Source of the DNA: Pholis gunnellus
Taxonomy: Eukaryota > Chordata > Actinopteri > Perciformes > Pholidae
DNA length: 64,000 nucleotides
Direction of reading: 5' to 3'
Assembly: GCA_910591455.2 (NCBI GenBank)
Contig: OU342816.1
Location: 11,908,638 to 11,972,637, forward strand
Each line of letters starts with the position of its first letter. Position 1 is the stretch's first letter. Below, piece by piece: positions 15,501 through 25,688 of this stretch. The notes beneath the pieces were generated by a model. It ran no database searches and was not told where the DNA came from. It saw only the letters and a program-made list of their open reading frames with translations. Position numbers and translations under genes: made by a program.

Positions 15501-15720
15501 ACATGACTATCTCCTCTTGTTCGCTCTCCCCAGGATCATCAAGAGTCGCTCGCGCCAGCGCAACTTCCAGCTGCTGATCATAACCCACGACGAGGACTTC
15601 GTGGAGCTGCTGGGGCGGTCCAGCTACATTGAGCACTTCTACCGCATCCGCAAGAACCAGGACCAGAACTCTGAGATCACAAAGTGCAGCATCACCTCCC
15701 TCTCTTCCTTTCTCCACTGA
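578..15720 (+). CDS. rad50: RAD50 double-strand-break repair protein (3' 21 exons, N-terminus outside window)
   Basis: RAD50 is the SMC-like ATPase of the nuclear MRE11-RAD50-NBS1 complex, which tethers and processes broken DNA ends and activates ATM. The 21 coding exons are 578-743, 1057-1115, 1501-1635, 1801-2007, 2104-2286, 2509-2666, 2764-2939, 3312-3549, 5015-5204, 5540-5666, 6583-6776, 6991-7101, 7534-7626, 7846-7959, 8100-8227, 8392-8493, 8762-8884, 14506-14591, 14686-14828, 15016-15149 and 15534-15720. They join in frame to 1,017 residues, matching human residues from about 296 to the end (1,312 in total). The first part is coiled coil; the zinc hook CPVC is at 3383-3394; a second coiled coil follows. 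The C-terminal ATPase half has the SAGQKVLASL signature, Walker B LALDEPTTNLD and the ITHDED H-loop. The Walker A half lies before the window. No frame break was found. Donors and acceptors are GT-AG, the weakest being GTCAGT at 15150. Confidence 0.97.
3312..3549 (+). other. rad50: rad50 exon encoding the zinc hook
   Basis: This exon encodes the apex of the RAD50 coiled coil. The CXXC motif reads C-C-P-V-C-Q-R, with CPVC at 3383-3394. Two such hooks from different RAD50 molecules share one zinc ion, joining MRN complexes across DNA ends. The two flanking helices fit the heptad pattern of the family. Confidence 0.93.
10851..11090. repeat. dispersed teleost repeats (ATCGATAT-rich and AATCRAT-rich)
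   Basis: Two adjacent segments resemble repeats that I recall as frequent in percomorph genomes. One, at about 10851-10980, is rich in ATCGATAT motifs. The other, at about 10981-11090, begins with a run of GATTAATCAAT-type words. Both look truncated and diverged. Family names were not assigned, and no coding capacity was seen. Confidence 0.4.
11168..11676. mobile_element. non-autonomous DNA transposon (MITE-like) with 27-bp inverted termini
   Basis: The ends are inverted copies: CACTACCGTTCAAAAGTTTG opens the element at 11168, and its reverse complement closes it at 11676, the match running on for about 27 bp with one mismatch. A TA dinucleotide precedes the left end, fitting a Tc1/mariner-type TA target, but the right flank is TG-repeat and the duplication is not clean. 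The 509-bp interior has no transposase frame. This terminal sequence is widespread in fish genomes. The element sits inside the large rad50 intron and is probably inert. Confidence 0.75.
11672..11710. repeat. (TG)n(TA)n(CA)n microsatellite
   Basis: A short compound repeat lies at the right edge of the MITE-like element: TG units, then TA units, then CA units. It is self-complementary and could form a hairpin. It probably grew by slippage at the insertion boundary. Confidence 0.7.
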
Positions 15721-16459
15721 GCAGGCAAAAGAGTCTAAGCTCTTTTGTAAATGCACTCTCATCCTTGTTTTCATTTCTGTTGGGCAAAGTCAATGTTCAG
15801 TGGATTTAGTTTAAAGCTTGTTAAGTGGTTGGAAAGTGAATTCATCTGCACAGTTAACCTGCCAAATGAAAAGAGACCAGCAAATATCTGCAACAGTATG
15901 TAGCATTTTAGTTTCAACACAAAGGGCGATCTCCTTCCTCTCTTGGTACCTAAACCTAAACTTTTGTTTTCTCCACTACATTAGGTCCTTCATCCGGTGA
16001 TCTGTCTCTTGCTGAAAAGTTATTTTAGATGAGATCACAAATTAACATTTAAAAGCAAAGTGACATTGACAGTTATGATGCTAATCAATAGCATGAACAG
16101 TTTCCATTCTATTGATCTTGACTTATTTATCTAGTCTTGCACTGATGTTTGTAGTCTTGTAGTCTACAAAGTGTCCAGTAGCCATCTGCTGGCCAGCAGT
16201 GGCAACAGAAGGATGAGTTCTGCGTTGTATTTCCATGTTTGCCACTTTCATTAAACCTCTTGTGAAGGACTTGGGTTGTTATTTGTCTTTTCTTTTCTTT
16301 TTTTCACTCGAGCAAGTGGATGCTTTTTTAGGTTTCCAACCCCAAAGATTCAGTTCTAAGAAACATAACTATGTGTTAGTGAAGTTGCTCACCAACCACA
16401 GCTTAATCAAACAAATCTTATCTCACATACTGCAGACTCAGCATTTTTTTTTTGTATGT
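15721..16459 (+). other. rad50: rad50 3' UTR and short rad50-il4/13 spacer
   Basis: This stretch follows the rad50 stop. An ATTAAA at 16250-16255, about 530 bp after the stop, is a plausible polyadenylation signal. The cytokine TATA box follows at 16500, so the two transcription units are separated by only about 0.25 kb. No coding sequence was found. Confidence 0.55.
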
Positions 16460-16623
16460 AATGAGGGGAAAAACGTGTCAAAGGCGTGGGCAGAGCAAGT
16501 ATAAATCTTGTGTTCTCAGGCCAAGACCTCAGAACAAGCTGCAAGCTGACAATTGAGTGATCAAGTCATAGACTTTTCTTGAAATAGCTTCTTCTAGAGG
16601 TCGAGAGTCAACGAGCTAGTATC
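16460..16623 (+). promoter_or_regulatory. il4/13 core promoter and 5' leader
   Basis: A TATAAAT box lies at 16500-16506, about 120 bp before the ATG, which places the likely start of transcription near 16530. A GGGGAAAA word at about 16465-16472 resembles an NFAT site, the factor class that drives IL-4 in T cells. The whole segment is repeated, diverged, at 19501-19643 in front of the second copy. Transcription was not observed; the call rests on motif spacing and on duplication of the block. Confidence 0.6.
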
Positions 16624-17561
16624 ATGAAGAAGATGATTTTTCTGCTGGTATCCGCTGTGGCACTGCTGTTCAGCTCAGCTGTGCCAAGTCCTACGCATCA
16701 CAAGCCTGAAGGACGCCTAAACCTAAACCTGAAACATATAATTGACCTGGTTGCCAAATACAATACATCTCTGATTGAGGTAAACAATTTTCTCTTTTCC
16801 TGTTTAAAGTTTTTTTTTTTTTGTCAAACAATTTATTGACGCATGATCTTGTTAAAGCCCTTAACAATCTGCCTAAAGTAATACATTGTCATTGTTCCAT
16901 GTTCTGCAGTTCGTGGACGATGTCTCCCTGCTGGCTGGTGCTGGATGTAATGTGAGAAGAGTTGTGTCTTTGAAACATTGTTGCTTGTAGTTCAAGTGAT
17001 TTTTGGCAAAACAAATTTTGTATTTGCACCAGTATTTTGAATTATTTGTGTTCGTCTAATATCTGTTTTCTGATTGGCACCAAACCTGAACGTGTGTCCC
17101 TGGTTTATTTTTAAGAGCTTATGGATTTTTGCTTATGTTCCAACAGAACACGTTCTTCTGCAAAGTGCATGACGTCCTGCACGAAAACTTCGGTAAAAGG
17201 AAGATGGAGAAGGTGGAGAAGGAGATTGTGAACAACTTGAAGAAGTTTATCGATGGCACAAACGTAAGAATTTCCCTTCGACGTCACATGTGCAAAATGA
17301 GAAGGTCAAATTTGTGTTACAAAGGATAAGAGCACACACACACTGTTTCCTACCTTTTAGATGTACAAAGCAAATGCAGCGGCATTGTTGAGAAACATTG
17401 CAAGGTATAGTGCGCTGAACCAACTTGATTTATTTTTCTTTCAGGCAAACTGTACCGTGTTACTAAAGGACGTGACAGCTGCAGAGAGCCGCAAACCGGT
17501 TCCCAAACTTCTGACTTACCTCGTCAAATGTATCCAAGGTCGAAACCTCAGTGGACGCTGA
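16624..17561 (+). CDS. il4/13: interleukin-4/13-like type-2 cytokine
   Basis: This is a secreted four-helix cytokine of the fish IL-4/13 family, expected to signal through IL-4R/IL-13R-type receptors and STAT6 in type-2 immunity. The exons are 16624-16779, 16910-16951, 17147-17263 and 17445-17561, all with phase-0 introns, as in mammalian IL4 and IL13. The protein is 143 residues. It has a signal peptide (about residues 1-19), cysteines at 65, 71, 108 and 134, N-glycosylation sequons at N47, N66, N107 and N139, and amphipathic segments fitting helices A (32-60) and D (126-137). Family evidence is mainly exon structure, size, cysteine pattern and position just behind rad50, because the sequence diverges fast. 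I did not decide between the A and B fish paralogues. AATAAA signals occur at 18318 and 18467. The 3' UTR is AT-rich with ATTTA words, consistent with short-lived cytokine mRNA. Confidence 0.85.
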
Positions 17562-18480
17562 AAAGCAACGCCTGAATGCCTCCCAGACCGCCCACCCCAC
17601 TGTCGGTGTTGAGTCCTTAAGTGTTTGATTTATTTTCCTAATAAGTAGTTAAAACTATTTGGTATTTTTATTTTCAAGAAGTTGATATTGATAATGATAA
17701 GGAGCAAATTATTGGGGGATGTGATTCTAGAGACAGCGAATGATTTTTGTCAGTTTATTTTATTGTTTGTTTATTATTTAAGAGGTCAAATAAGTTGTTA
17801 CAAACATTTTTTTTCTTCATATATTATTGATTGTGGTTGTTTACGAGCAGGTTGTTGACATATAGTACATTTACTAAGATTCGCTGATGAGTTATTTTCA
17901 AGCAAATTTATGTCTGCAGTCCCTTGGCACGATGTACAGTTCAAGACCATACTTAGACTACAACTCGGTATGCTAATTAGTCATTCAACTGATATTTACC
18001 GTCCAGTTAGCTGTTTTTATTTAGCACAGCGGTCACTGTAGCGACTTGATAAAAGGGTCTGGTCTCAAACAGCTTTCCAAGTAGAAAATTAAACACCAGC
18101 ATTGTTGTGACCCAGATCCAGGTCTCCAAACACACCTGCATATTTATTTCATTGTTTCCATTGTATTTAACCTAAGTTAATAAGTTATGGCTCTTAAATA
18201 TATGAATGACATATTTATTGTAATAATATCATACAGCGTTGAAATAAGTGTGAACAGGAAAATCAATTGCATTGCCCATGAGTGGAGTGTGTATGGAAAT
18301 GCTTTGTTCTATATGTTAATAAACACTTACAGAAAAATACTTTTCATCACGATTATTTTGATGTATTGCATAGATTTCTGAGGGTGCTGTACTTCGGACA
18401 AGTCATCTTTTCTCTATCAGTTCTTCAATCTACTTACTTCATGCCTTTGACATCTTGTTATATTAAAATAAAGCCTTGAA
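17562..18480 (+). other. il4/13 3' UTR
   Basis: This is AT-rich sequence after the cytokine stop, with several ATTTA words of the kind that destabilise cytokine mRNAs. Poly(A) signals AATAAA are at 18318-18323 and 18467-18472. The part 18128-18345 is recognisably repeated at 20097-20335, behind the decayed second copy, which supports its being part of the transcript unit. Confidence 0.6.
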
Positions 18481-18849
18481 ATGTGTTGAATCACATTTAA
18501 ACTGCCTATTATGAATGCAGCATATTGACCTCATCCAACCTAGATGTTTGTCATCTATTTATATAGAGCATTGCATAATTAAAAAAATATAGGCCAAATG
18601 ACTCTGCAGATAAGTAGAGCATAGGCTGCTAATCTAGCTGATTGATTAATCATTTCCTTTGTATATATGACTAGTGAAACATTTGGGGCTTTTTTGTTTA
18701 CTGAACTGTAAACACAATGAAACTGTGACATCTCGGTAAAGGTTCATCCACTTGACACTTGGCGGGTGTTACTAGGTACCCAAGGGCTTGCCTTGGACAG
18801 GCTAGATGTTTAGTATGTAAAAAGAAACCTGAATAAGCAAGACCCTCTG

Positions 18850-19085
18850 TGCTGCAGCGGGGGCGTGGCTTCGCGGACCCCAGCGAAGCTCCGTAGCTGA
18901 CGTCACTTTGTCCATGCGCGCACTCTCGCGACCCTCACAGCTGCGGCGAGCACAAATCAAGCTCGAGTCGAGCATGTCATCCGCAGCGGGCCTCGCGGCC
19001 CATTGACTGCGGGCCCTTCTTCTTCACTTCCCCCGGGGCCAAACTGCACGAGCGCATGCTGGAACAGCGCCACTCTGCCATTGGA
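18850..19085. promoter_or_regulatory. CpG-rich island between the two cytokine copies
   Basis: About 235 bp are strikingly rich in CpG compared with the AT-rich surroundings. The island contains a GC-box-like GGGCGTGG (18861-18868) and a perfect palindromic cAMP-response element, TGACGTCA (18898-18905). Downstream, an open frame on the + strand ends at a consensus-like donor, AA|GTACGT near 19097. No known protein was recognised. It may be an orphan promoter with a first exon, or a fragment of a lost gene. Confidence 0.4.
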
Positions 19086-19500
19086 ACTCAAATTAAGTAC
19101 GTTTTTGCCATATTAACCTATAACCTTACCGCTGGTGTTCAACGGGGAACAGACCTACAACAAACACCTGCAAAATACCTCTGCTAATTAAGTCCATGCT
19201 AATTTGAAACACCTGCATGTGTATTTTTTTTTGTGTGGCGTAGATCACTGGTGGCGACATTCTCATAAACCTCCCTGCTTTAGGGCAAACAGTGAAAATA
19301 GAAAGGTGTTTTATGCTAAAAGAAAGACATTTATTCACTTATTACTGGTTTCCTGAATCTCTAACCGATAGGCGGTGGTTGCTTGAATGGTTTTGTTCTA
19401 GTATGGCTACCGCCTTATTGATTCAAGTTCAGAGAATCATAGTGACGTTTCTCATCACCCATGCTAGTGGCGGCATCTTCTTTTTCAACCCCTAACCCTA

Positions 19501-20410
19501 ATGAGTGGACAAACAAAGGTGTGGGCAAAGCAAGTATAAATCCTGCGTTCTCAGCTGAGGCCTCAGAAAAAGCTGAGTAATCAGTTTGAAGGCTTGTTGA
19601 AATCGCTTCTTCTAGAGTTCAACGACTAGATCGAGCTAGTATCATAAATATATTGATGCTTCTCCTGGGTCCTGAGTCTCGGGTTGGTCAACGCAGCTGT
19701 TGCCGGTCCTCTTCACATTCTCAAGTCCGATGTTCTTCAGCAAAATCTAAACAGGATGTATGACCTGCAATGCAGAGCATCTATCACTAAGGTAAGAACT
19801 GTATTCTTGTTTTGTGATCTTCTCCGTTTATTGATGCATTAGCTTTCAAAACTATCTTGTGCAGCACTGACTGACCTGCTGATTTCTTGTCTTTCAGGTA
19901 AAGTGTGAAAAGGTGGGGACAGACGTTTGGAACATCTCGAGCACTGTGTCCAGCAGAGAAACACCAGTGATAATGAATGATAGCAGCCTCTGAATACCAC
20001 CCAGACCCAACACGTGTGTGTGATATTTGCGAACACACGATAGTGAACCAAAATGAGCAACAAGTAGAGAACTACAACATGGAAGTTGTTGTGGTCTGGT
20101 CTGAATGCTATCAAATACACCTGCTTGTTTATTACTTTTCTTACTGTATTTAACATGAATTATTAGTAAGCTATGACTGTTGAATATACTTGAATAACAT
20201 GTATGGTAATGATATCATATCAGCATTGAAATATAATTGTGGGGTGAACCAGTGAAATAAATCTCATTACTCTTGAATGTAGTGTGTATGGAAATGCTTT
20301 TTGCTGTCATTTCATCAAATGTTACAGAAAGAAAATGTGTAATATCTATAGGCTTAAGAGGTCTCACATTGTGTTGAATTCAAAATAGATTTAGCAAAAG
20401 TGATCATGAA
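19501..20410 (+). pseudogene. decayed tandem duplicate of the il4/13-like cytokine gene
   Basis: The order of matches to the intact gene is promoter (TATAAAT at 19535-19541), 5' leader, exon-1-like segment 19644-19791 with its GTAAGA donor, start of intron 1, a last-exon-like segment 19898-19993 after a TTTCAG acceptor, and 3' UTR (20097-20335). The position of the ATG reads ATA (19644-19646). The exon-1 segment is 8 bp shorter than the original, so the frame shifts inside the signal peptide. No clear equivalents of exons 2 and 3 remain. The downstream frame still encodes a signal-peptide-like tail and two cysteines, so recent loss or a re-modelled product is conceivable, but no in-frame ATG was found. 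Likely untranslated; it could still be transcribed. Confidence 0.65.
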
Positions 20411-23400
20411 TAGTCAATTAAAAACAAGAGCAAGCCAAATGATACTTGAAATTGTAATCTGTTGATTATTTACTTTTCAATAGGACCACAGGGGGAACCA
20501 CACAATAAGAGTATAACTTTATTTATGTGTGTGCAGAAATAGCAATGCAGAAACGTTTAGAAGTTCAAGTGATCGCTCAAACATTAATGACTGTAAACCA
20601 TTCAGCCCCCAAAGAACTTCTGAAGAACCCTGTTTTCGTAGAGTGCACTCAACCAATCGGCGCGCCCCAGAAATCCATTTTTGTGTATAGATGCTCCGAG
20701 CCTGGCTGTGGTGAGCTGGTTCCCTGACGGAGGAGCTCTCTGGGAGAAACATTTTTCACCACTCTTTTCCCGCTTGCCTGGGACAATGTACCCGTCACTC
20801 AGTGACTTGATGCAATGTGAGAGCTGTGGGGAGGCGTGCTCTTGGTGGTGGTTGGGTCTCTGTGTGGCGCTCAGCTGTGTGTATGTGGGCCACTGAACCG
20901 TGGCTCCCTCATTACTAAGTAAAGAGAATCACTCTCCTTTTCAACAGTTCTTTTTATAGAACTGTTGGAATATTCCCAATACTTTTCCTCCCATGCTTTT
21001 TTTTTTTTATATATATATAAAGGGCTTCAAAGGACAAATAAACTCTCAGGTCAGGTCAGCATTGTGTAGAGAGAAGATAAACCTTTACGTGGCCACTGCA
21101 CTGCATGGCCATTTTCTTGTAGACCATAGCGTTATTAGCAGTGGATGAAGGAAGCATGTTGAGCCTTTACTTAAGTAAAAGCCGCAGTGCAGTGATGGAG
21201 AAATACATCATTACAAGTACATTTTATTCATCCACAATCTTATGAAGAAAAAACAAACCAGAAGTATTTCATATATATATATGTTAAAACTACTCATGAC
21301 GTCTGTGAGTGTTCCATTATTATTTTTGTATAATTTCATTATTATTATTTGTCAACGTAAGCAGCATTTTAATGTTGTAGCAGGTCCAGAATAAGCTAAT
21401 AACTCTTTATACGGTTTGGTAATTTTAGAAACGAAAATGTATCATATTTGTCAAAAAATGTCAGATTTTCACAGCCAAAACAGTTTACAATAACGGTATT
21501 ATTGCCATATCTATAGAAAATTGGAAAAGAAAATAATGCTATCAATCATATTCATCTCTGACTTTGTTTTATTTTTTCTTATTTTTTTAGCAAATTACAC
21601 CTAAAATACTCTATCTGTAACCATAACTGTATATGCAAAACTATTTAAGAGGCGCTGGATTTACACCATATTATCATATCAACATGATATAAATATGTAA
21701 TTTTTTTACAATATCACGGCTATCGTCAATACCAGTATATCGCAACACCCCTAAAGCAATCATCCATTTTGGATTTTAAAAAATGCAGATACCTCAAAAT
21801 TGCACTCCGGTCTGGTTTAAATGGGCTAAATGTACTTGGATACATTCCAGCACTGCTGATAAACGTTTGTTGGATGTATGTGTAGGAGAAAGAACATACT
21901 TTGATGTTGCTTGTTGAATCAGAGGACCAAATGTGCCGACATGCACTTCAGTCATTTAAAGCACTGAGTATACCAGTGGCATCCTGTCGCCTCATTAAAG
22001 GGTAAAATAAGATTTGTTTAGAACTGTTATCATGGCTTCTAGTCCAAACCCCATGTGGGAATGTTTGAAAGCATGCAAATGAGCTTGAATCACCCCAAGG
22101 CAATTTAACCTGAACAGAACCATATCACACTATCTTTGCTCCTCTACCTGATCTGATGGGTATTATTCTGTAGACTGAAGGTCTCATTGAGCTGCATCGT
22201 GTGCATGAATCTCTTTTGGTCTGCAAAAGGCCGAGCTGATCAGGATCATTACTTGTATTTAGAGCGGCTTGATGCATATCGTAACGGTACGTTTCTTTTT
22301 CTTGATCAGTGCACGCTCAGACATATGCGCTCAGCACCGGCTGACTCTGCTCCTTCTTCATTGTGTTCCTGGTCGATTAGCCTCGGGGCTGTCTTCAGGG
22401 CCTGGGGCCAGTGGGAGTAGACGAGGAGGGGGGAGGCGGGTGGCTGAATCTGCTAGGGGACCGCCTTCAGGGGCCCCACTGTGGCCTGGCTTGGTTTTCA
22501 TGTCTGTCTTCAAAAGCACAGCCTCGTGGAGGGAGGGATGGGGGGAGAGAGAGAGAGAGAGAGACAGTTTGCCATCAATGGTGCTGCCATCGCAGCTTGC
22601 ATGTGCTCCCGGTCTGTATACGGGTCTGAGGTGGCGGAGCGTGTCAACAGCGAGCTGCTTTTCACTTCCTTGTTTACATGATTTTCCTCCTTGAGGCTGT
22701 CAGAAATACAGAATGTACTCAGTGCTATCAAAGGATATGTTTCCAACCAATGTTATGATTAGATTGAGGCATTCAAACTCTGATTTAGGTTATAAGCAGC
22801 ATGATTATTATTATTCATAAAGTATTTGTATAAATGAATGTATTGGCAGACAAAATACAGAAAGTACTGCATGTTTCCATGGCCTACTGTACTTTTAATA
22901 TTCTAAAGAGGACTTGGCAAGATTATGTAATCAACACTCGGCCCATCACATCTTCCTACCTAACATTGTATTTATTTGTATAGTTATACAAAATTATTGG
23001 ACACCTTTTTCTTTCTTTCTTGGCTTTCTGGTGGAGCGGCCATCTAACGGCAGCAGCCGCCCGAGGTTGCATCTCCATATTTCTAAATAAAACAAAAAGA
23101 AGAAGAAGCAGCTCTCAGCTCTTTATTTTAAAAAGGCCCTTCAATCTCTCTTTTGTACACGATCGCGTACTCATGTAAAACTGTAATATTCGGCATTCAT
23201 ATTCGGTTTCTCTTGTGCACAAATTCAAAATCAACGTAAAACAGGAGTGACGAGCTCATTAACAGGCCGTGGAAATGGCCTCCTGGTATCTCGTCTCCTC
23301 TCGGCGGTGTGTCCTCTGGGTGCTCCTGCTGTCACAGAAGTTTAGTGTCAGACCGTCCGGACCGGCGGGGACGCACTCACCTTGACGTGAGCAACTTGGA

Positions 23401-24960
23401 AATGAAAAGAACCAAATCCAGACAGTCAGAATGACAGATATGTCGACCAGGGAGTTAGTCTTATTCTTTCTTCTCTCTTCCCCTCTTTCCTTCACATGTC
23501 ATTTCTCTCTGGCTTCCCTTTCTTTTACCCAGCTTCCTCCTTCCTTTTCCTCCTTCCGTCCATCATTCCTGTCTCTATTGCGTTGTCTTTCTTTGTTCTT
23601 TATCTTTTTTCCCTCATATTCTCTTCCTGACTGTGATCGCTCTCCTTCCCCTCTTCTGTTCTTCAAATCATGCCTCCCCCCTAACAATTCTTTCCTTCCT
23701 TTTTTCACTCGTCTCCTCTTCCCGTCTCACCCATTTCTCCCGTATCTACTATACACTATACAGCCACATTTTCTTGGAGAGGATTATTATGTTCAGCAGA
23801 CTGTATGGTGATTATATGTTCATCTAGTCTAATCTGAGTTTGTGTGCAGACCTGTACCCGACCAGCTAAGTGCTTTGTAGAAAAAAAAAATCACGCCACA
23901 GTGAGTTATTTCTGGCTGGGTTAATCTTATTTCTCTGGGCACTTTGATAATGGAGAGGAGTTGAATAATGAATGTAGTATATAATACTGTTCTTCAGGCC
24001 CACTGAATGAATTAAGCAAGTACCTATAAGTGAGTTTCTGTGAGTGTCTCTAATATAGTGCCCCACGTCCTCCTTTGTCCTTTCAATTCCATGTTCTTAT
24101 TTAGTATTTGTGGAATTAAAGCAAAAATATACACTTCGGCAGAGAAAAATGAAAGGATGCTCTATTAATGCTCGGTGAAATGTAGATCACACAATTGTCT
24201 CTAATAATCCTTATCTAGAAGGATCTCTGTGTGTGTGTGTGTTTCCTCACATCTCTACATGTGTGTGTGCACATCTCAGTAGTCTCTGAATAATGCATGG
24301 TGTGTTAGTTAGCAGACAATTTGACCTCACACACAGACAGACCATAATAGTGTTTCTCCGTCACAGAGGTCCATGGTCTCTCTGCAGAGCTGATGCTTAA
24401 GAGCAATGGTCTTGTGTGAGATCTTTCATTTCGTAGACGATTGTTCCGTTAACGCATAAATCACTGATGTGGTTTATTTGATGAAACATAGCGACCGATG
24501 GGGGAAAGTTTTGGCTTCAAATCCACTTTGTCGTAGTTCAGAATGCAGCGAGGAAAAGTCACAGAATCAAAAAATAAGAATAAAAGTTCTTAAAAGTATT
24601 TTACTGAGGTGTAATCAGCTTAATTTACACTACTATAAGTTTAAAACTAAAATGGCTTCTATTATATTTGCTTATAGGTTTTTTTAAGCTCTTAATCTGC
24701 AAAGTGACAAGTAAATTAGAAAAAATATATTGAAATCAAAATACATCTGTACTTGAATCAATGTAAATACATATTTTATATCACTGGCATCTTTAGCCAC
24801 AATAGTCCTTCTTGCCGTGATCTGACTAGAATCAATTGTATAATGTGCATTCACACACAAAAGTGAGAAGGGAGGAGGGAAAGGGAGCTACAGATGGACA
24901 GCATCTCCTTCTACCTTTTAAAAGACACCCATCACCCCGGCCTCAAGTTTCTAGAGAGTA
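20411..24960. other. intergenic region, cytokine locus to pou4f3 (first part)
   Basis: No gene was recognised on either strand. The open frames here are short or driven by simple sequence, such as the C/T-rich stretch 23440-23760. The segment 22300-22690 is more GC-rich than its surroundings, with a GA run near 22548-22565, and could be regulatory. A dispersed repeat ends near 21752. Confidence 0.5.
21420..21752. repeat. probable dispersed teleost repeat
   Basis: The right end carries the words ATCGTCAATACCAGTATATC and CGCAACACCCCT, which I recall as the terminal part of a repeat common in percomorph fish. The left limit is uncertain. No coding capacity was seen. Confidence 0.35.
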
Positions 24961-24970
24961 ACACAATCTC

Positions 24971-24972
<2 letters not shown>

Positions 24973-25031
<59 letters not shown>
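24973..25031. repeat. (GT)n microsatellite
   Basis: An almost uninterrupted run of GT dinucleotides, about 58 bp long, in intergenic DNA. It is probably length-polymorphic. Confidence 0.97.
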
Positions 25032-25033
<2 letters not shown>

Positions 25034-25377
25034 ATACTTGTACTGCACACAGGTGTGCGTGTAGACTTCAGCAGTAGTTGGGTCCCCAGCTGGTTTGTGT
25101 TCTGATGATAATAGAAGGTGACTAATAGAGAGCGCAGAGGTAGCTGTCTCCCTTCGCTCTGGTCACATTCTCATTTGTTGCTACTGGCATTGGATGAATT
25201 ATTGAGTTTGGGGTGTCTTGGCTCCGACCCCTCCCCTCGTTGCATTCCCTCACTCTGCTCCTAAAGATGACAGCCACCCTGTGTGTGTGTATGTGCATGC
25301 ATTCTTCAGCAATTAAACATAGCTTTCATCCTCATTCTGTCAAAAAAGGTCTTCCCTGCATGAAAACATCTCAAACA

Positions 25378-25380
<3 letters not shown>

Positions 25381-25449
<69 letters not shown>
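25381..25449. repeat. (CT)n microsatellite
   Basis: A run of CT dinucleotides of about 69 bp in intergenic DNA between the cytokine locus and pou4f3. No gene is associated with it. Confidence 0.97.
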
Positions 25450-25453
<4 letters not shown>

Positions 25454-25636
25454 CTCTGTATGTTTGTCTGTCTCCCTCTCTCTCCTCATAATTGTCTTCA
25501 CATGTGTCAAACACCAGTCTTAACTCGGCTCTTTAATTCTGCTTACAGTTTGAACTAATCAACTTGCATGAGGCTTGGTTGAAAACGAGTTTTCCTACTA
25601 AACAGAATGCATAAATTGGACCCAACACCCCCATTA

Positions 25637-25688
25637 TTGCATGAGAATATGCAACACACCTTTGAGCTGCTGCTGAATAATTCACGTG
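25637..25688. promoter_or_regulatory. candidate POU-factor element with adjacent E-box
   Basis: TTGCAT and ATGCAA half-sites form a perfect inverted repeat around a 6-bp spacer (25637-25654). The palindrome TGAATAATTCA (25674-25684) follows, overlapping a CACGTG E-box (25683-25688). ATGCAA is the half-site of POU-specific domains, and AT-rich palindromes suit POU homeodomains. It lies about 2.4 kb beyond the pou4f3 stop. Function is inferred only from the motifs. Confidence 0.3.

Noticed and set aside
19021..19105. CpG-island frame as a real exon of a known gene
   Set aside because: The peptide matched no family I recognise, and no partner exon was found downstream; kept only as a finding.
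22269..22694. 141-codon + strand open frame
   Set aside because: It contains a GA microsatellite and low-complexity serine/leucine/arginine stretches, with no splice or promoter support.
23431..23811. 126-codon + strand frame of serine, phenylalanine and leucine
   Set aside because: It is a translated C/T-rich simple sequence, not a protein signature.
24973..25449. Regular repeats considered as a CRISPR-like array
   Set aside because: They are dinucleotide microsatellites without spacers, in a vertebrate genome.
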